A DNA stretch of 64,000 nucleotides, from the NCBI GenBank assembly GCA_015680685.1, contig MNCI01036723.1:42918-106917 (forward strand). The letters run 5' to 3'. The stretch is from Gnetum montanum (lineage: Eukaryota > Streptophyta > Gnetopsida > Gnetales > Gnetaceae). The notes beneath the pieces are model-generated. The model searched no databases and was not told the origin of the DNA. It saw only the letters and a list, made by a program, of their open reading frames with translations. Shown here piece by piece: positions 21,522-32,598 of the stretch; position 1 is the stretch's first letter; every line of letters starts with the position of its first letter. A program made the translations under genes and the position numbers.

Positions 21522-24500
21522 ATGGCTCCTAAGACCCATTTGGCACTTGTGAAGGTCGATGAAGCAAAGAAGACCTTGGGGCACATGACACAAGTGTGCA
21601 TTGCAGTGCGAAGGACCACAAAATTGACCCAGTAAGTTATGCCTCCTCTACTTTTTTGTGCTTTATGTTTTCTGCTATTCTCTACTTTTGTTTTGCATCC
21701 TATTAGCTTTGCATCTATTCTTGGTTACCTATGTTTTCTCATTGTCATCGTGTCATTTTGGCCCTTGGATCACCACCATCGCCATTTTGACTATGGCAGA
21801 TGCATAAACATTGCATCATTATTGCATGCAAGACCACTTAAGCTGCCACCACTGTGGTTGTCATAACTGCGGGGGCTCAGGTGGTTTAAGTTGCTTGACT
21901 TTTAAAATGGCATAACGCGATGGTGTGACACTTGTTTTGCTAGGGCATGTCGTTAATTGTCTATTGGTATGCTAGGCTATTTGCATGTTCTTGCTATGCT
22001 AGGCCTTCATGCCCTTGTTATGCTATGCACGGGAAGAGGGTTGTGCTACGCTGCTACTATGTTACGTGTGTACTGCCTTAGGATATGATGCCAACATTTT
22101 CTGATTGCATTATGTAGGGTGGGGTTGAGACCTAGGCTAATTATTTTAGAGGTTAGAGGGGTCCTTTTTCATGTGGGCAGGCCTGTGGTTGATGTTCCTC
22201 CTTCCCATATATGGATGGGGGACTGAGGGGTTTAGTTCAAGCCTAGGGCATAGGACTTTTTACAATTTCTTCTTGACCACTTCAGTGTGATCGTTTGGTC
22301 CTTCCTAGAGGAGGAGGAGGAAACCGTCATCACAGAAGTCATTTTTCCTAGGGCAAGTCGAGGCATTTTGAGGTTCTTGACTGATGGGACGGTCATGAGC
22401 GGGCGGGGAGAAGGATCCACTCAACGCCCAACAGGGTTAAGGTGCTTGGCCTAGATTTGGGAGATGGCTAAGTATGAATGCTACCACCACTTCAACACAT
22501 TGTTCCTTGCATGTTTCATGATGACGTGCTTCCAGAACCCTGAAGGAACAGTCTACGTTGCTGGCAGGTGGGTTTTGCAACTTTGTTCTGCTATGTTTGT
22601 ACGACGTTGGCCATGGTGGCCTAATACTAACAGTATGCATTTGCTATCAGGTTCTTCCTTGATGAGGCGGGTGTTCATGACCTACCAGATCAACTAGCCA
22701 TGACACAGTTAGTCCTATAGGAGTTTTCTTCTGCCTAGAACCTATGGGTGGGTGTGATTTGTCAATGAAAGGGTGAGTACCACACCTACCCAGCCGTGTA
22801 CTCTCCCCTCTACGATCAGTGCAGGAGGCAAGGTTGGTTGGACAGGGAGTGGATGAAACCCTTCAAACCGGTCACGGTTGAAAAAGTTTTGGTTGAACTC
22901 CCAAAGTTCCCACTGCTGTACTAACCTAGTAGGTCAAGCGGTAAATGCCACATGTTTAAATGTCTTTGCAAATTATGAATTTCCTTCGTCCTTGTGCTAA
23001 GTGTTTTGTGAACCTATTGTAGGGGCAAAGAAGCCCAAGGAGGTGATGGTGGTAACTGCTGAGGCGCAGTAAGCGAACGTCTACTTTAGGTATGGATAAG
23101 TAGTGAGGAGCCAGCGCTGGCTAAACACCAGGGCTTCAGACGCTCTCCTCTAGAACATCAAGAAGGCAGGGCTTATGGATCTATTCCTAGCCCTGAATTC
23201 AAACATTCCCATGGTCGAGATGATCACCCTAGTCGAGTTCTTTTTTGAAAAGGTGGGCCATTTTCACCTACGCGTGCATGATGTGCGGGTGATCATTGAC
23301 ATCAATGACCAGCTGTTCATGGATCTGTTCGGTGTCCTTGTTAGAGGCATTGAGGTGGGGTTAAAATCCAAGATAGAGTTGACCCTTGAGAAGAAGGACC
23401 TCGAACAGTGGCTAGGGCTCACCAAGGAGCGTAAGGGGATCCCCATGGAGAAGATCAAGGAAGGACCCATCAAGGAGTTCTATCCTATTTTTCGTGCTCG
23501 TGCATTCCCTGAGCTACTTACCCAAGGGAAGGTCTTGGGGCTTGAACAGGCCTGGATAATGCACAAGGTCTTGGAGGAGGTGACTCGTTACAACTGGGCT
23601 GAGTCGCTGTGCAAAGACTTGCAGGTTGAGATCTTGGGGCATCGTGCAAAGATAGAGGCCCGATCCAACATCCACTATGCCTTTTATATAGGCTACCTCA
23701 AGCACTTCGTGGAGTTCTTAGTGGTTCGGGAGAGAGAAAACTGGGTTCTACGGAATCGCGACCAGATTTTCAGACCTTGGATTCGCCAAGTCCTCCGGAT
23801 CATCCGAGCCCAAGATCCCCCAGAAGTAGTTAGGGACTTGTTTTTTGTAACGACTAAGGATTGGGTGGCCTGCAACATTTGCAGTAAGGATAGTGTAGGA
23901 AAGACACCCCCCATTGTGGATGGTAGCATATCACGAGGTGAACGTTTTATAGCTAAAACTGTTGCCAACACATTGCAGTGGAAGAGGCCTCCTCCAGCCC
24001 TGTGCATGGAGGAGGAGGAGGGGTATAGATTGTGGCTGAAAATGCATAGGACACAACCTCCTATTGGTAAGTGCTTTCGTTCAGTGTTTATTTTGTTGTA
24101 GTCTGCTACACTATGCTACACCAGATGGCATAGCGTAGCGTAACATCTACTTTAGACTACTTGCTTTGAACTAATGCCAATGTGTTTGACTATCAGAAGA
24201 GTGAGATGAAGAAGAAGCAAGCGACGAAGAGGTGTTGGCCCCTAAGATGGGTGCAACGAATAAAGATGCGGAGGCCTCAATTTTGATGAGAGGGGCCCTG
24301 GTAGCAACGAATAAGGACACATAGGCCTTAGTTTTGATGAGAGGGATTCCGGTCAAGAATAAGGGAGCTCTTGTGGCTAGGGCAGGGGCTCTTTTCATTA
24401 GGGAGAATCTTCCCACTAAGGAGTCCCCCTTGAATAAACAAGATGTTGGTCTCCTCAAGGGGAAAGCACTAGCGCATGAAGAGGAAGTCCACATGGACCT

Positions 24501-25858
24501 GGGAGGAACTTCTGATTAGGCCTCCACCATCGTTTTGCGTCAACCGAAAGAAAGACCACCACCAGACGTTGGTGAGTTTGGCAATATGTCTGTCTTGTCG
24601 TAGTCCACTTTGGTCATTGCTAATGTGTTTGATTATGCGATAGATGCTACTACTAATGCCATAGGACCCACTCCAGTTCATACTGAGCCTTGGGCTGAAT
24701 TCCTCGACAAATTCACATTTATGCAGGGGGTTGTTGATGACATGATCAAGTACCTTCAACAAGTGGACCCTGAAGCGGGTAAGTAGTAGTGTTATCCACT
24801 CTTATGATGCTATGCTAAAGTTTCTTGCATTTGTTATTTGTGCTATGTTAATGCGACTAATGTATTCTTCATGTCATGACAACCTCTTGACTTAAATGGG
24901 ACCCAACACGACCTTTGAAGGTCGGTGTCATGTCCACATTCTAGCCGAAGATGACCCAAGTGTCTCATCGTGCGTACAATGAGGTTTGCAAATGCACTTT
25001 GCACTGAGCGCATTCCCTGTGCGAGTGCCGACATACTAACAAGGAGCTATGAAAGTGGGCTTAGAAGGTAGAGTAGAGTGAGGCCAACCTGAGTGCTAAG
25101 GTAGCGGATCTCAGGTTGAGGAATGAGTTCCTCATGGCCCAAGCAACCAACAACGAGGACTGGCATACAGCCATTGTAGACCATGTCGGGTTTTGGATAG
25201 TTGCATGAAAAAATGTCGAGACTACCCATAAACTAGTGGAGCAACGCATGCAGATGAACCTGCTGGACTAGAAGTGTCAAGATCTGAAAGACCTTAGAGC
25301 TAAGATTTTTGAATGGGGGCAGGCCTAAAGAAACCATAAGCATATGTACAAATAGGAGAATGCTACCCATCGCAAGTTATACGAGGAAGCTGCTGTGGAG
25401 GCATTTACGTATGAAGCATTTGTAAATGCCATTGATGCTTTGGAGGCTTACACTAGGTTCAAAGAGCAGGTCAAGGTGATGCAAGCTCCTAACCCAAAGG
25501 TGACCCTTTCCATAGGAGAGGCTACGACCATCTCCTATACTCTGAGGCCGCCATGGTGGACACCTGCCAAAAGGACGAGAGCTATCATAGTAGATCCCAC
25601 ACCAAATAGGAGAAATTGGATAGATATCATGACAGAGGAGGTCTGGCATCGTCTCGGGCTCAGCTTAGGCCAAATACCCTTTGAGACAGACGTGAGACCT
25701 GCTTAGATTAGTCGCGTTCTACTGTGTTAACGTTTATGACTGGTTGTATTTTGCATTTATTCTCCTAACTGACCACTTCACCTCTACGATGTAGGCCACA
25801 GGTGATGGCACAGCACCCATAGAGGGATGGAATGAAGAGCTGGCAAGGAAGAAGTAAA
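21522..25858 (+). pseudogene. Antisense, intron-containing gene inside element C (HAD/FCP1-like N-terminal domain)
   Basis: Exons I infer: 21522-21631, 22118-22567, 22651-22940, 23023-24066, 24197-24571, 24644-24778, about 24893-25703 and about 25793-25858. The first six start after AG and end before GT. Phases 2, 2, 1, 1, 1, 1 keep one frame from the ATG, broken only by nonsense codons. The exon 1-2 junction reads into RPRLIILEVRGVLF, like HAD/FCP1 motif I with Glu for Asp. IVWS, GLR...IWE, PGTVY and a late A-x-N segment fit an FCP1-type fold. Exon 4 (308 open codons from 23175) is a separate domain, perhaps a plant-transposon-protein type. Exon 5 is charged and exon 7 is a coiled coil. Intron 2 has TACTAAC. 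A second copy lies in D. Confidence 0.72.
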
Positions 25859-26069
25859 AGACAATGTGAATGGCGGAGATGATGCTAACAAAAACAACCC
25901 ATGATAGCATGGGATATATTTTTGTGAATTTGAAGTTTTGAATTTTTTGAAATTTTGTGCAACAAATTTTGCAAACATTGAAAGACAACAATTTTGAATA
26001 AAGTAAACAACTTTCACACAAACTTGTGTACTGCATACATGCATTTAGTATAGAATGTTCATGCTTTCT

Positions 26070-26365
26070 AGTTTTAGGCCATTTTGGGCCATTGTGTAAT
26101 ATGCAAAAGGGATGATGCACCAATGATCTGAGTAAGAGCTAACTTGTGACTCGTGTTAGTTTTAGGCCATTCCGGGCCATAGCGTGGCGTTGCTAGTTTT
26201 AGGCCATTTCGGGCCATAGCGTAGCATTACCAGTTTTAGGCCATTTCAGGCCATTGCATATCGCTAGTTTTAGGTCATTTCGGGCCGTATCGTATCACTA
26301 GTTTTAGGTCATTTTGGGCCATAACGTATTGCTAGTTTTAGGCCATTTCGGGCCATTGCAGTGAA
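26070..26365. repeat. Hairpin array I of element C (seven units)
   Basis: Units read AGTTTTA, then GGCC, a 6-base loop such as ATTTCG, then GGCC. One perfect unit is at 26165-26178. Two units have GGTC on the left. Between units lie short words such as AGCGTAGC and AACGTATTGC. It sits between the end of the antisense gene and protease. Confidence 0.85.
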
Positions 26366-26403
26366 GCATATAAGTAGTGTGCGGGTAGGAAGCAGTGGGG
26401 TTG

Positions 26404-27270
26404 CTACGCTAGGCGAAGCTGCTTCTTGACCCAACACAGGTTGAGTGAGACGTAAGATCGAGACACTATGCCAGGGCCTTCGTCTGCATCATCGCCTCCT
26501 ATTTGGAAGGGCACCTTGGTCCATGCATTTTCACTTAGGTGATTAGCTTGCTGAGCTAGCCCCTCTATAGGGTAGTTAGTGTAGGTTGCAAAAAGTGCTT
26601 CGTTCTTAGAAGTTATGACTTCTGAGCCTTCTTCCACGCCTACATTGTGGATTGCTTGCTTTGCTACTTCGTCACCGTGGATCACCACTTCTTTGCTTGT
26701 GTAAGGAAGGTGGATCTCTTGATGTATAGGCGAGGAGACAACCCTAAGTTGTGCTAACCATGATCTACCCAAGATTAGGTTAAACTCGGGCATTTCCTCG
26801 ACCACAATGAACATTGCGTCTGTGGGGAACTGGTTCCCTGCTACGAAGTTTATGTGAATGGTGCCCTTTACTATGACTCATGCCCCATTGAACAACCTTA
26901 GGCATGCTATCATTGTAGGCTTGATTTGGTCAACCAAACCTAGCTTGTCTACAATGGGGAAAGGGATGACATTCGTGGCGGCCCCATCGTCAACGTGTTC
27001 CCTTTGGATCCAGTGTTGATCGACCCGAATTATGAACAGGGGCGAGGTGGTCACCTAACCCTTCTGAGGGTCTTCCCTAATGGCATCATCGTGAAAGGTT
27101 AATTGAGGCTACTCTGACCCTACGGGCGTAGAGGGAAGCATGACCGAGTAGATTGCTTCCTCCTTTGTTGGCATGTCTTCGTTGACCAGAGTCGTTGTCA
27201 ACATGCGGATTAGAGCCTCGCGATGTGGAGTAGATGTCATGATTAATTCGTACAAGCTCAGTGTAGTGTT
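26404..27270 (-). pseudogene. Element C aspartic protease region
   Basis: The active-site loop reads HVDDGAATNVIPF at about 26956-26994, an Asp-Asp-Gly-Ala version of D-S/T-G-A. It continues PIVDKLGLV and then FNLILGRSWLAQ near 26745-26790, the second protease signature. An acidic tail follows to the stop at 26404. Upstream, residues up to 27270 form the gag-protease linker. Downstream on this strand, RT does not follow directly: array I and the antisense gene intervene. Confidence 0.85.
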
Positions 27271-27689
27271 TTTTTGTTTTAGAGCTTGTTTGCCCTATGT
27301 GAGGGTATCTAAGAGATCTTGGCCGCCCCCTGGTTTGTTGGCACTTTCCTCCTCTTCTATCCATCTTAGGAGACGAATTTCTCAAGGAGAAGTGATTTCG
27401 GATTAGGGCTTAGATCCTTGTTGGGAGAGTGATGTAGACTATGTGGTCATGTTGACCTTTGTCTTTGCCAAAAATGCAGGAAGCAAGGACGTAGGCTTTG
27501 GAGTGCCTAGGGCGATACCCCCCTTAGACGTCTCGCTTACGAAGTGGACCTCTTGCCTTGCGAGGCAAGCAGGTTTCTCAACTATTTTGTGGGAGATAGG
27601 GGCCGACGAGGCTATCAACCTCCTGATGACGAACAGAGCTAAAGGTGTTATTGGCTAGGACCACGTGGCCCCACCAACAAGTGGCACGA

Positions 27690-30242
27690 AAGTGGATGCC
27701 TGTGGTGGGACTTTCAGGATGAAAGGATGTTGCATGTTTTGATTAGCTGCCCATGGTGCCGGTGCACTACTCTGAGGCACACAGATCACGAATGGCTACT
27801 GAGGTGGCCTAGGATCACTGTCGATGTCGATGGCATTGATTACATAATTGGCATTATTGGCCTTGAGGGGGTCTGTATAGACATACATAGATTGGTTTTT
27901 AAGGCGAACTGGGTTACTTTCATCCAGCACCAGCTTCCCCTGGTCGATTAATCTCTGGATGTCGTTCTGCAACGCCAGGTAGTAATCTGTGTTGTGGCCA
28001 CACTATTGGTGGTAGTCACAAAACCTGTCTAGCCTGAAACCCCTAGGAACTGGAGGTTCATTAGGCAGGGCCAAAGAGGGGTTCCTAAAGAGTTCGCAGT
28101 AGCATTGATGTTTCACTGTTGCTTCTTCCAACATCTATTTGTGTCGGATGTATCCCACTGCTAGTAGTTACTTCAGAAGTTCCGAAGGCTTGAGAGGTAG
28201 TGGGGTGTACTTTGAGCGATCTAGAAGCTCAAAGTTGGGCTTGGATTATGCAGATGTCTTAGGTGTGGGTACAGCAGGTTGCAGCACGTGGCCCTGTTTG
28301 GATAGAGGGTTAATTGTGGATGTGGCCAATTTCTTGCTACTCTTGCTACTGTTGTTGCTAGGTTTAGGCTTAGCCTCAGTTTCTACAATGACCACTGTGG
28401 CTGTCGGGGCTTTATCCTTTTCCTTCTTTGCAAAGGTATTCTTATAAGCGATGTAGGCTAGGTCTTTGCTTACCTCGGCCACGTCTTGTATGCTCTTGGT
28501 ATGGGCAAAAGCTTGACTAAGAGAGCAAGGAGCAAGGTAGTACAGTTTGAACTTGATGAAGTTGTTCACTGCGCCCTTAAAGAAGACTAGCAGGTGGACC
28601 TCTGCGATGGGCTAGCAGATCTCGTTAAGGGTTGCACTCCAACGCTATATGAATTTTTGGACTAGTTCCAGGGGATCTTACTTCACGCTCATCAGCTAGT
28701 CCAACGTGGTTTTTGGCTTTAAATTGTACTTGAAGCGTGTCACGAACTAAGTCAGCAGCTCTTCCAAAGTTGAAATGGATGAGCGTGGCAACGCACGGTA
28801 CCAATCCAAGGCTTTCCTGGCTAGGGACATGGTGAAGATGAAAATGATAGTGTGCGGCCATTGCTACAGTAGTAGAGACTCAGACCTAAAGGTGACAAGG
28901 TGTGCATTAGGATCTCCCTCTCCATCATATTTCATAAAATGCAAGAGAGGCATCCCTAGGGGTAGAGTCAAAGTAGGGATTGCAGGGTTGATAGGGTCAT
29001 CCTGGTAGAAGTCCATGACTTGCACCATGTTAGACCTAGCAACTTTGAGGCATTTTATTTCCTCAGTAAGGGTCTGGATGAACTGAAACACTTGGTCCAG
29101 ACCTGAAAATGTTGTAGATGGTTAGGATGCTGTGGAGGCTGCACTTGCATGTGGTATGGTAGGGGTGGCTATGTCACCTATCGGCAGTGCCGTTGGGATG
29201 ACCCTCATGAGCGATGTCGCTTGTGTTATCCATCACTTGGCAGGTGGTGTTGTCAACGTGGAGACTATGGGTTGGGCTGCCAGATAGACTATTTGTATCA
29301 CCGGCAGCATGGACCATAGCCCCATGTTAGGCTGTGCCGATTGTAAGGCTTGGTGTCTTTGAGAGAGCACGTAGTGAGACATCTGTGACGATTGCAGAGT
29401 AGGTAAAGAAGCAAATGGGGCCCACCATGTGGACGGGTTGGGACCTGCCATAGTGGATGGAAGAAACATGAATGTAGGAATAGAGATAGAAGTCGTGCAT
29501 GTTTGTGAAGTCGGTGCGGTATGCATATGTGGTAGGGTAGCCATGGTTGGCTTATTATGTGCTACAGGAATAGACTATTGAATAGCCTGCAAAGGGATAG
29601 TATCCACAAATAGAACAAGCAAAATAGGTTAGAGTGGACGTTGAAATGCCATGGGATTGGCATGGCTACCCATAGCAGCTGTAGTTGCAGGTTGCATAAG
29701 CATAGACATAATTATAAAGGGAGTAGTAATAGATGATGACTTGGCCTAGAAGGATGAGGTAGGAAGGATAGGAGCGAGGTTGATTGGACCTTCCTTGTCT
29801 GATTGGGAATCGAGTTCCTCCTATTTGTCTTGGAAGGCATCATCTTGGTTGGACGTTGTGTCCTGTTACTCCCTAAGCCTAGCCAACTAATTAGTTGGTC
29901 CAAAAGCATTTGGTATGTTTGTGTTAAAGGTAAAGAAATGTTGAGAGTAGGAACAAATTCCTTCCCATTGCAATAAGCGAACTCAAAGCTACATTTGTCC
30001 TCGCGTTTGTGTACATCCAAGGCCAAATTGACCTACACCTTTGCATAGAGAAAACTGTAACACTCATGTTGTTGGGCCAATCCCTCAGGTCCTTATTTTT
30101 GGATTCTAAGAGATCGACACATTTCTAGCGTCGAGTTCAGTGATTTTTCGACACCAGTAGTTCCTTGAATTGTGATGGGAACTTCAACGTTAAAGGGAAC
30201 TTCCAGGTTGAAGGTATGGGTAGCAGTAGTTGAAAAAGCCAT
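27690..30242 (-). pseudogene. gag: Element C gag
   Basis: The start MAFSTTATHTFN is at 30242-30240. A long Pro-, Ser- and Thr-rich N-terminal region follows, interrupted by stops. The gag core is at about 28500-29100: FIQTLTEEIKCLK, VMDFYQDDPINPAIP, YDGEGDPNAHLVTF, and LYYLAPCSLSQAF. A Lys- and Ser-rich hinge follows. The knuckle near 28000 keeps CDYHQ-stop-CGHNTD, a Cys/His pattern like other Tat gags. Element D gag aligns along the whole length. Confidence 0.85.
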
Positions 30243-30332
30243 TGCAAGTTGAGTAGTTTTGCAAAACGGCTCAAAAACTGCAAAAAGAACAAAAGACTGA
30301 AAAGAAACCAAAAAAGAAAAGAGAAGGCTTTA

Positions 30333-30895
30333 CATCTTGCCAGATTCCCAAGGAACCGTCAAAGCGACCGATTTGCACTACACAAAGTGTAAACGATCGA
30401 AAAGGATGTCACGTTTACGCCAGTGCACGATGAGGTACAAAGCATGTGCAAGACTATCGTAAGATAAGTTTAGCTAATTGGCAAAGGTTTTGGGTCTCGC
30501 AAGGTCCTCGAAGAACCATCGAAGCAACCAATCTGTACCATGCATGATGGGGCATAGAACGCATGCAAGACCGTGAGGTGGGCAAGTTAACTAGCGAACA
30601 AAAAGTCTTTATGTCTCGTAGGGCTCTAGGGGAACCATTGAAGTGACTAACCTATACCACACGATACACTAATGCGCAATGAGGTATAGAGTGCATGCAA
30701 GACTACCATCAAAGCGGCTAGTTAGTTGGAAATCGGAGGCCTTGTGTTCTATAGGGCTCCCGAGGAACCATCGAAGCAACCGATCTGCATTGCACAAAAG
30801 CAAACAACCACAAAAGTGTGTCACATTTATGCTTATGCATATCAGGGTGTAGAAGGCTCACAGTACTACTGTGACACGCAGAAAAGGCACCAAAA
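30333..30895. repeat. Leader tandem repeat of element C (four units of about 120-160 bp)
   Basis: Units start near 30335, 30495, 30614 and 30747. They share a phrase like GAACCATCGAAGCAACC followed by TGCACC and, in the first three, GCATGCAAGAC or a close variant. Element D has a single decayed unit near 60655-60780. The array lies between PBS and gag. Confidence 0.75.
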
Positions 30896-30897
30896 GG

Positions 30898-30914
30898 CCC
30901 TCCTTCTAGCGCTA
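30898..30914 (-). promoter_or_regulatory. Primer binding site of element C
   Basis: On the minus strand it reads TAGCGCTAGAAGGAGGG, separated from the LTR end by GTTTTC. D has TGGCACTAGAAGGAGGG, so the ancestral site began TGGCGCTAG. I cannot name the tRNA with certainty. Confidence 0.6.
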
Positions 30915-30920
30915 GAAAAC

Positions 30921-32593
30921 TGTAGTGACCGAAAACGTCGACAGTTGGAAAATGCCAAGGGGTCGGTGGGCACAATAGTCTCAACCCCGTATCTGCAGGA
31001 GGGCCATGCTAGGTGTGTGTTCAGATACGGGGCACCCTAAATGGTCTGGTCGATCAGATAGGGACTTCATCGACGTCTATATAGCCTTTTGCAACATATA
31101 ATTTGAAAATGGGGATGAGAATGCGAAATAATACTTGAAAGTAAATAAAATAGGAAACAATGCAACAAGCACTAGTAAGCAGAAAATAAAGTAAAATGCA
31201 GTTAGAAAAATGCACCGCTCCGAAGCTACAAGTTTTCTCTGTCAGGGTGGATATAGTCGGTTGCACAGCGTGATGAGGTGTAGAGATCCCGAGAGTAACC
31301 AGTGTGCGCAGAGCAGGCAGGTTGTGTGCTTGGGTGCAGACTTATAGTGCTAACAATTTGGGGGTTCTACCAAGGTGGTAGAAAAGGGGATAGAACTGAA
31401 TATCAGCTGGGATGCTAACTATTTGCAGTGCCAAAAAGAGAGCTTACAATGTTGCAACGTGCCAGGAGGAGAACTTGAGAATAACTGAACCAGAACCAGA
31501 GAGAGAAATGCCAGAGAAACTAGAAGCCAAAGTCACTAGAGAAGCTGAAAAGCCCAAAAAAATTGAAAATTCGAAGTCAAAGCCCTTTGAATGTTGCTCG
31601 TCGGGGTATTTATAGGGCCAAGGGCATGCAAATGAGGTAGTTTGGACACCACGTGCCCTGGAATTTTGGTGACTTGCAGGTGTTGCACGTGCCAGTATGA
31701 TCATTGGACGTGCATGACCGTTGTGATTGTGAGTCTGCAATGCTACAACTATGAGCCTACCACACCGTAATTGCATCGTCAGCGTCTAGAGACGTGTGCC
31801 AATGGTCCAGTTAGGTGAAGTGCATTGATGTCGCACAACCACCCACATGCTTTGCTGTGTGTCGTAGTGTAGCATGCTCAGCATACCGTAGCATGTTGTC
31901 CTGCGTTTTGCCACACATATGCTACATGCTTGCTACACTATGCTACGCTATGTAGCGAAGTGTAGTGTAGCATCTGGCCTTAGTTGTGAAAAGTTTGCCA
32001 ATCTGCAAACCTTGCTTCCTGCATTGGGGAACTTGCAACCTTGTCGATTTCACCCTTTGAGTTACCTTTTGTCTCTTCCATAGGATCGCTACACCTTGCT
32101 GCACCATGTAGCTTAGCGTAGCGTAGTAGCAAACATGGTCTACTGCTTCCTGATGGAAAGAGACATTTGAAGGACTTGAAGCTGGGTTGTGAAACTGGCT
32201 GTATGGTTGTTGCTATGCTACACTACGCTATGTAGCGCAGCGTAGTGTGGCACTATGCTTTGCAAATATTTTTTGAAGCTTGCTATGCTACATAGCGGGG
32301 CGTAGTGTAGCGTAGCAGACTTTGTGACTTAGAAAACTTGCCGAACTATTTTGTGAATCCAAAATGCTACTGCCAACTCTGTGCATCATTTCTGAGTAGG
32401 CTGTCGGTGGGGTGGACTACTTGGGTGGATAGGCAGGGTGACCCGTAGAGCCTGTTCATGCCCAAAGTAGAAAATTTGCTAAACTGGCTGGCCTGAACTC
32501 AGAGCGTTCTCCTCTCGATGAATTGCCGTAACGGTGCATGAATTATGATGCCTAGTGAAGCAAGATTGACCTTTCATTTTTTGGGGTGTTTTA
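30921..32593 (-). repeat. 5' LTR of element C (1673 bp)
   Basis: On the plus strand it runs from TGTAGTGACC to GGGGTGTTTTA, where the terminal CA has become TA. The TATA box TATAAATA on the minus strand is at 31607-31614. The U3 inverted repeats of the other LTR recur at 31860-32320. Confidence 0.9.
31860..32320. repeat. Cluster of CTACGC/GCGTAG inverted repeats in U3 of the C 5' LTR
   Basis: Same arrangement as 15040-15520. For example GCTACACTACGCTA is followed after TGTAGCG by CAGCGTAGTGTGGC near 32216-32252. Confidence 0.75.
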
Positions 32594-32598
32594 GTCTG
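32594..32598. repeat. Right target-site duplication of element C
   Basis: GTCTG, matching TTCTG at 14115-14119 except for the first base. Confidence 0.7.

Larger units (their letters stand above)
14120..32593 (-). mobile_element. Tat/Ogre-like giant Ty3/gypsy element C with internal antisense gene
   Basis: LTRs of about 1.67 kb bound 18.5 kb. In minus-strand order it holds 5' LTR, PBS, repeat-rich leader, gag, protease, an oppositely oriented spliced gene, RT (YVDD), RNase H, a second archaeal-type RNase H, integrase, a repeat-rich 3' region, polypurine tract and 3' LTR. The second RNase H and the size mark the Tat lineage, which includes Ogre and Retand. It is inserted into the 3' part of element B. 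Confidence 0.9.

Noticed and set aside
23693-24007. Minus-strand ORF opposite exon 4 of the antisense gene
   Set aside because: The plus-strand frame is the one conserved between C and D; this is its shadow.
28139-28447. Plus-strand ORF with a leucine-rich stretch
   Set aside because: It is the shadow of the Ser- and Lys-rich hinge of gag on the minus strand.
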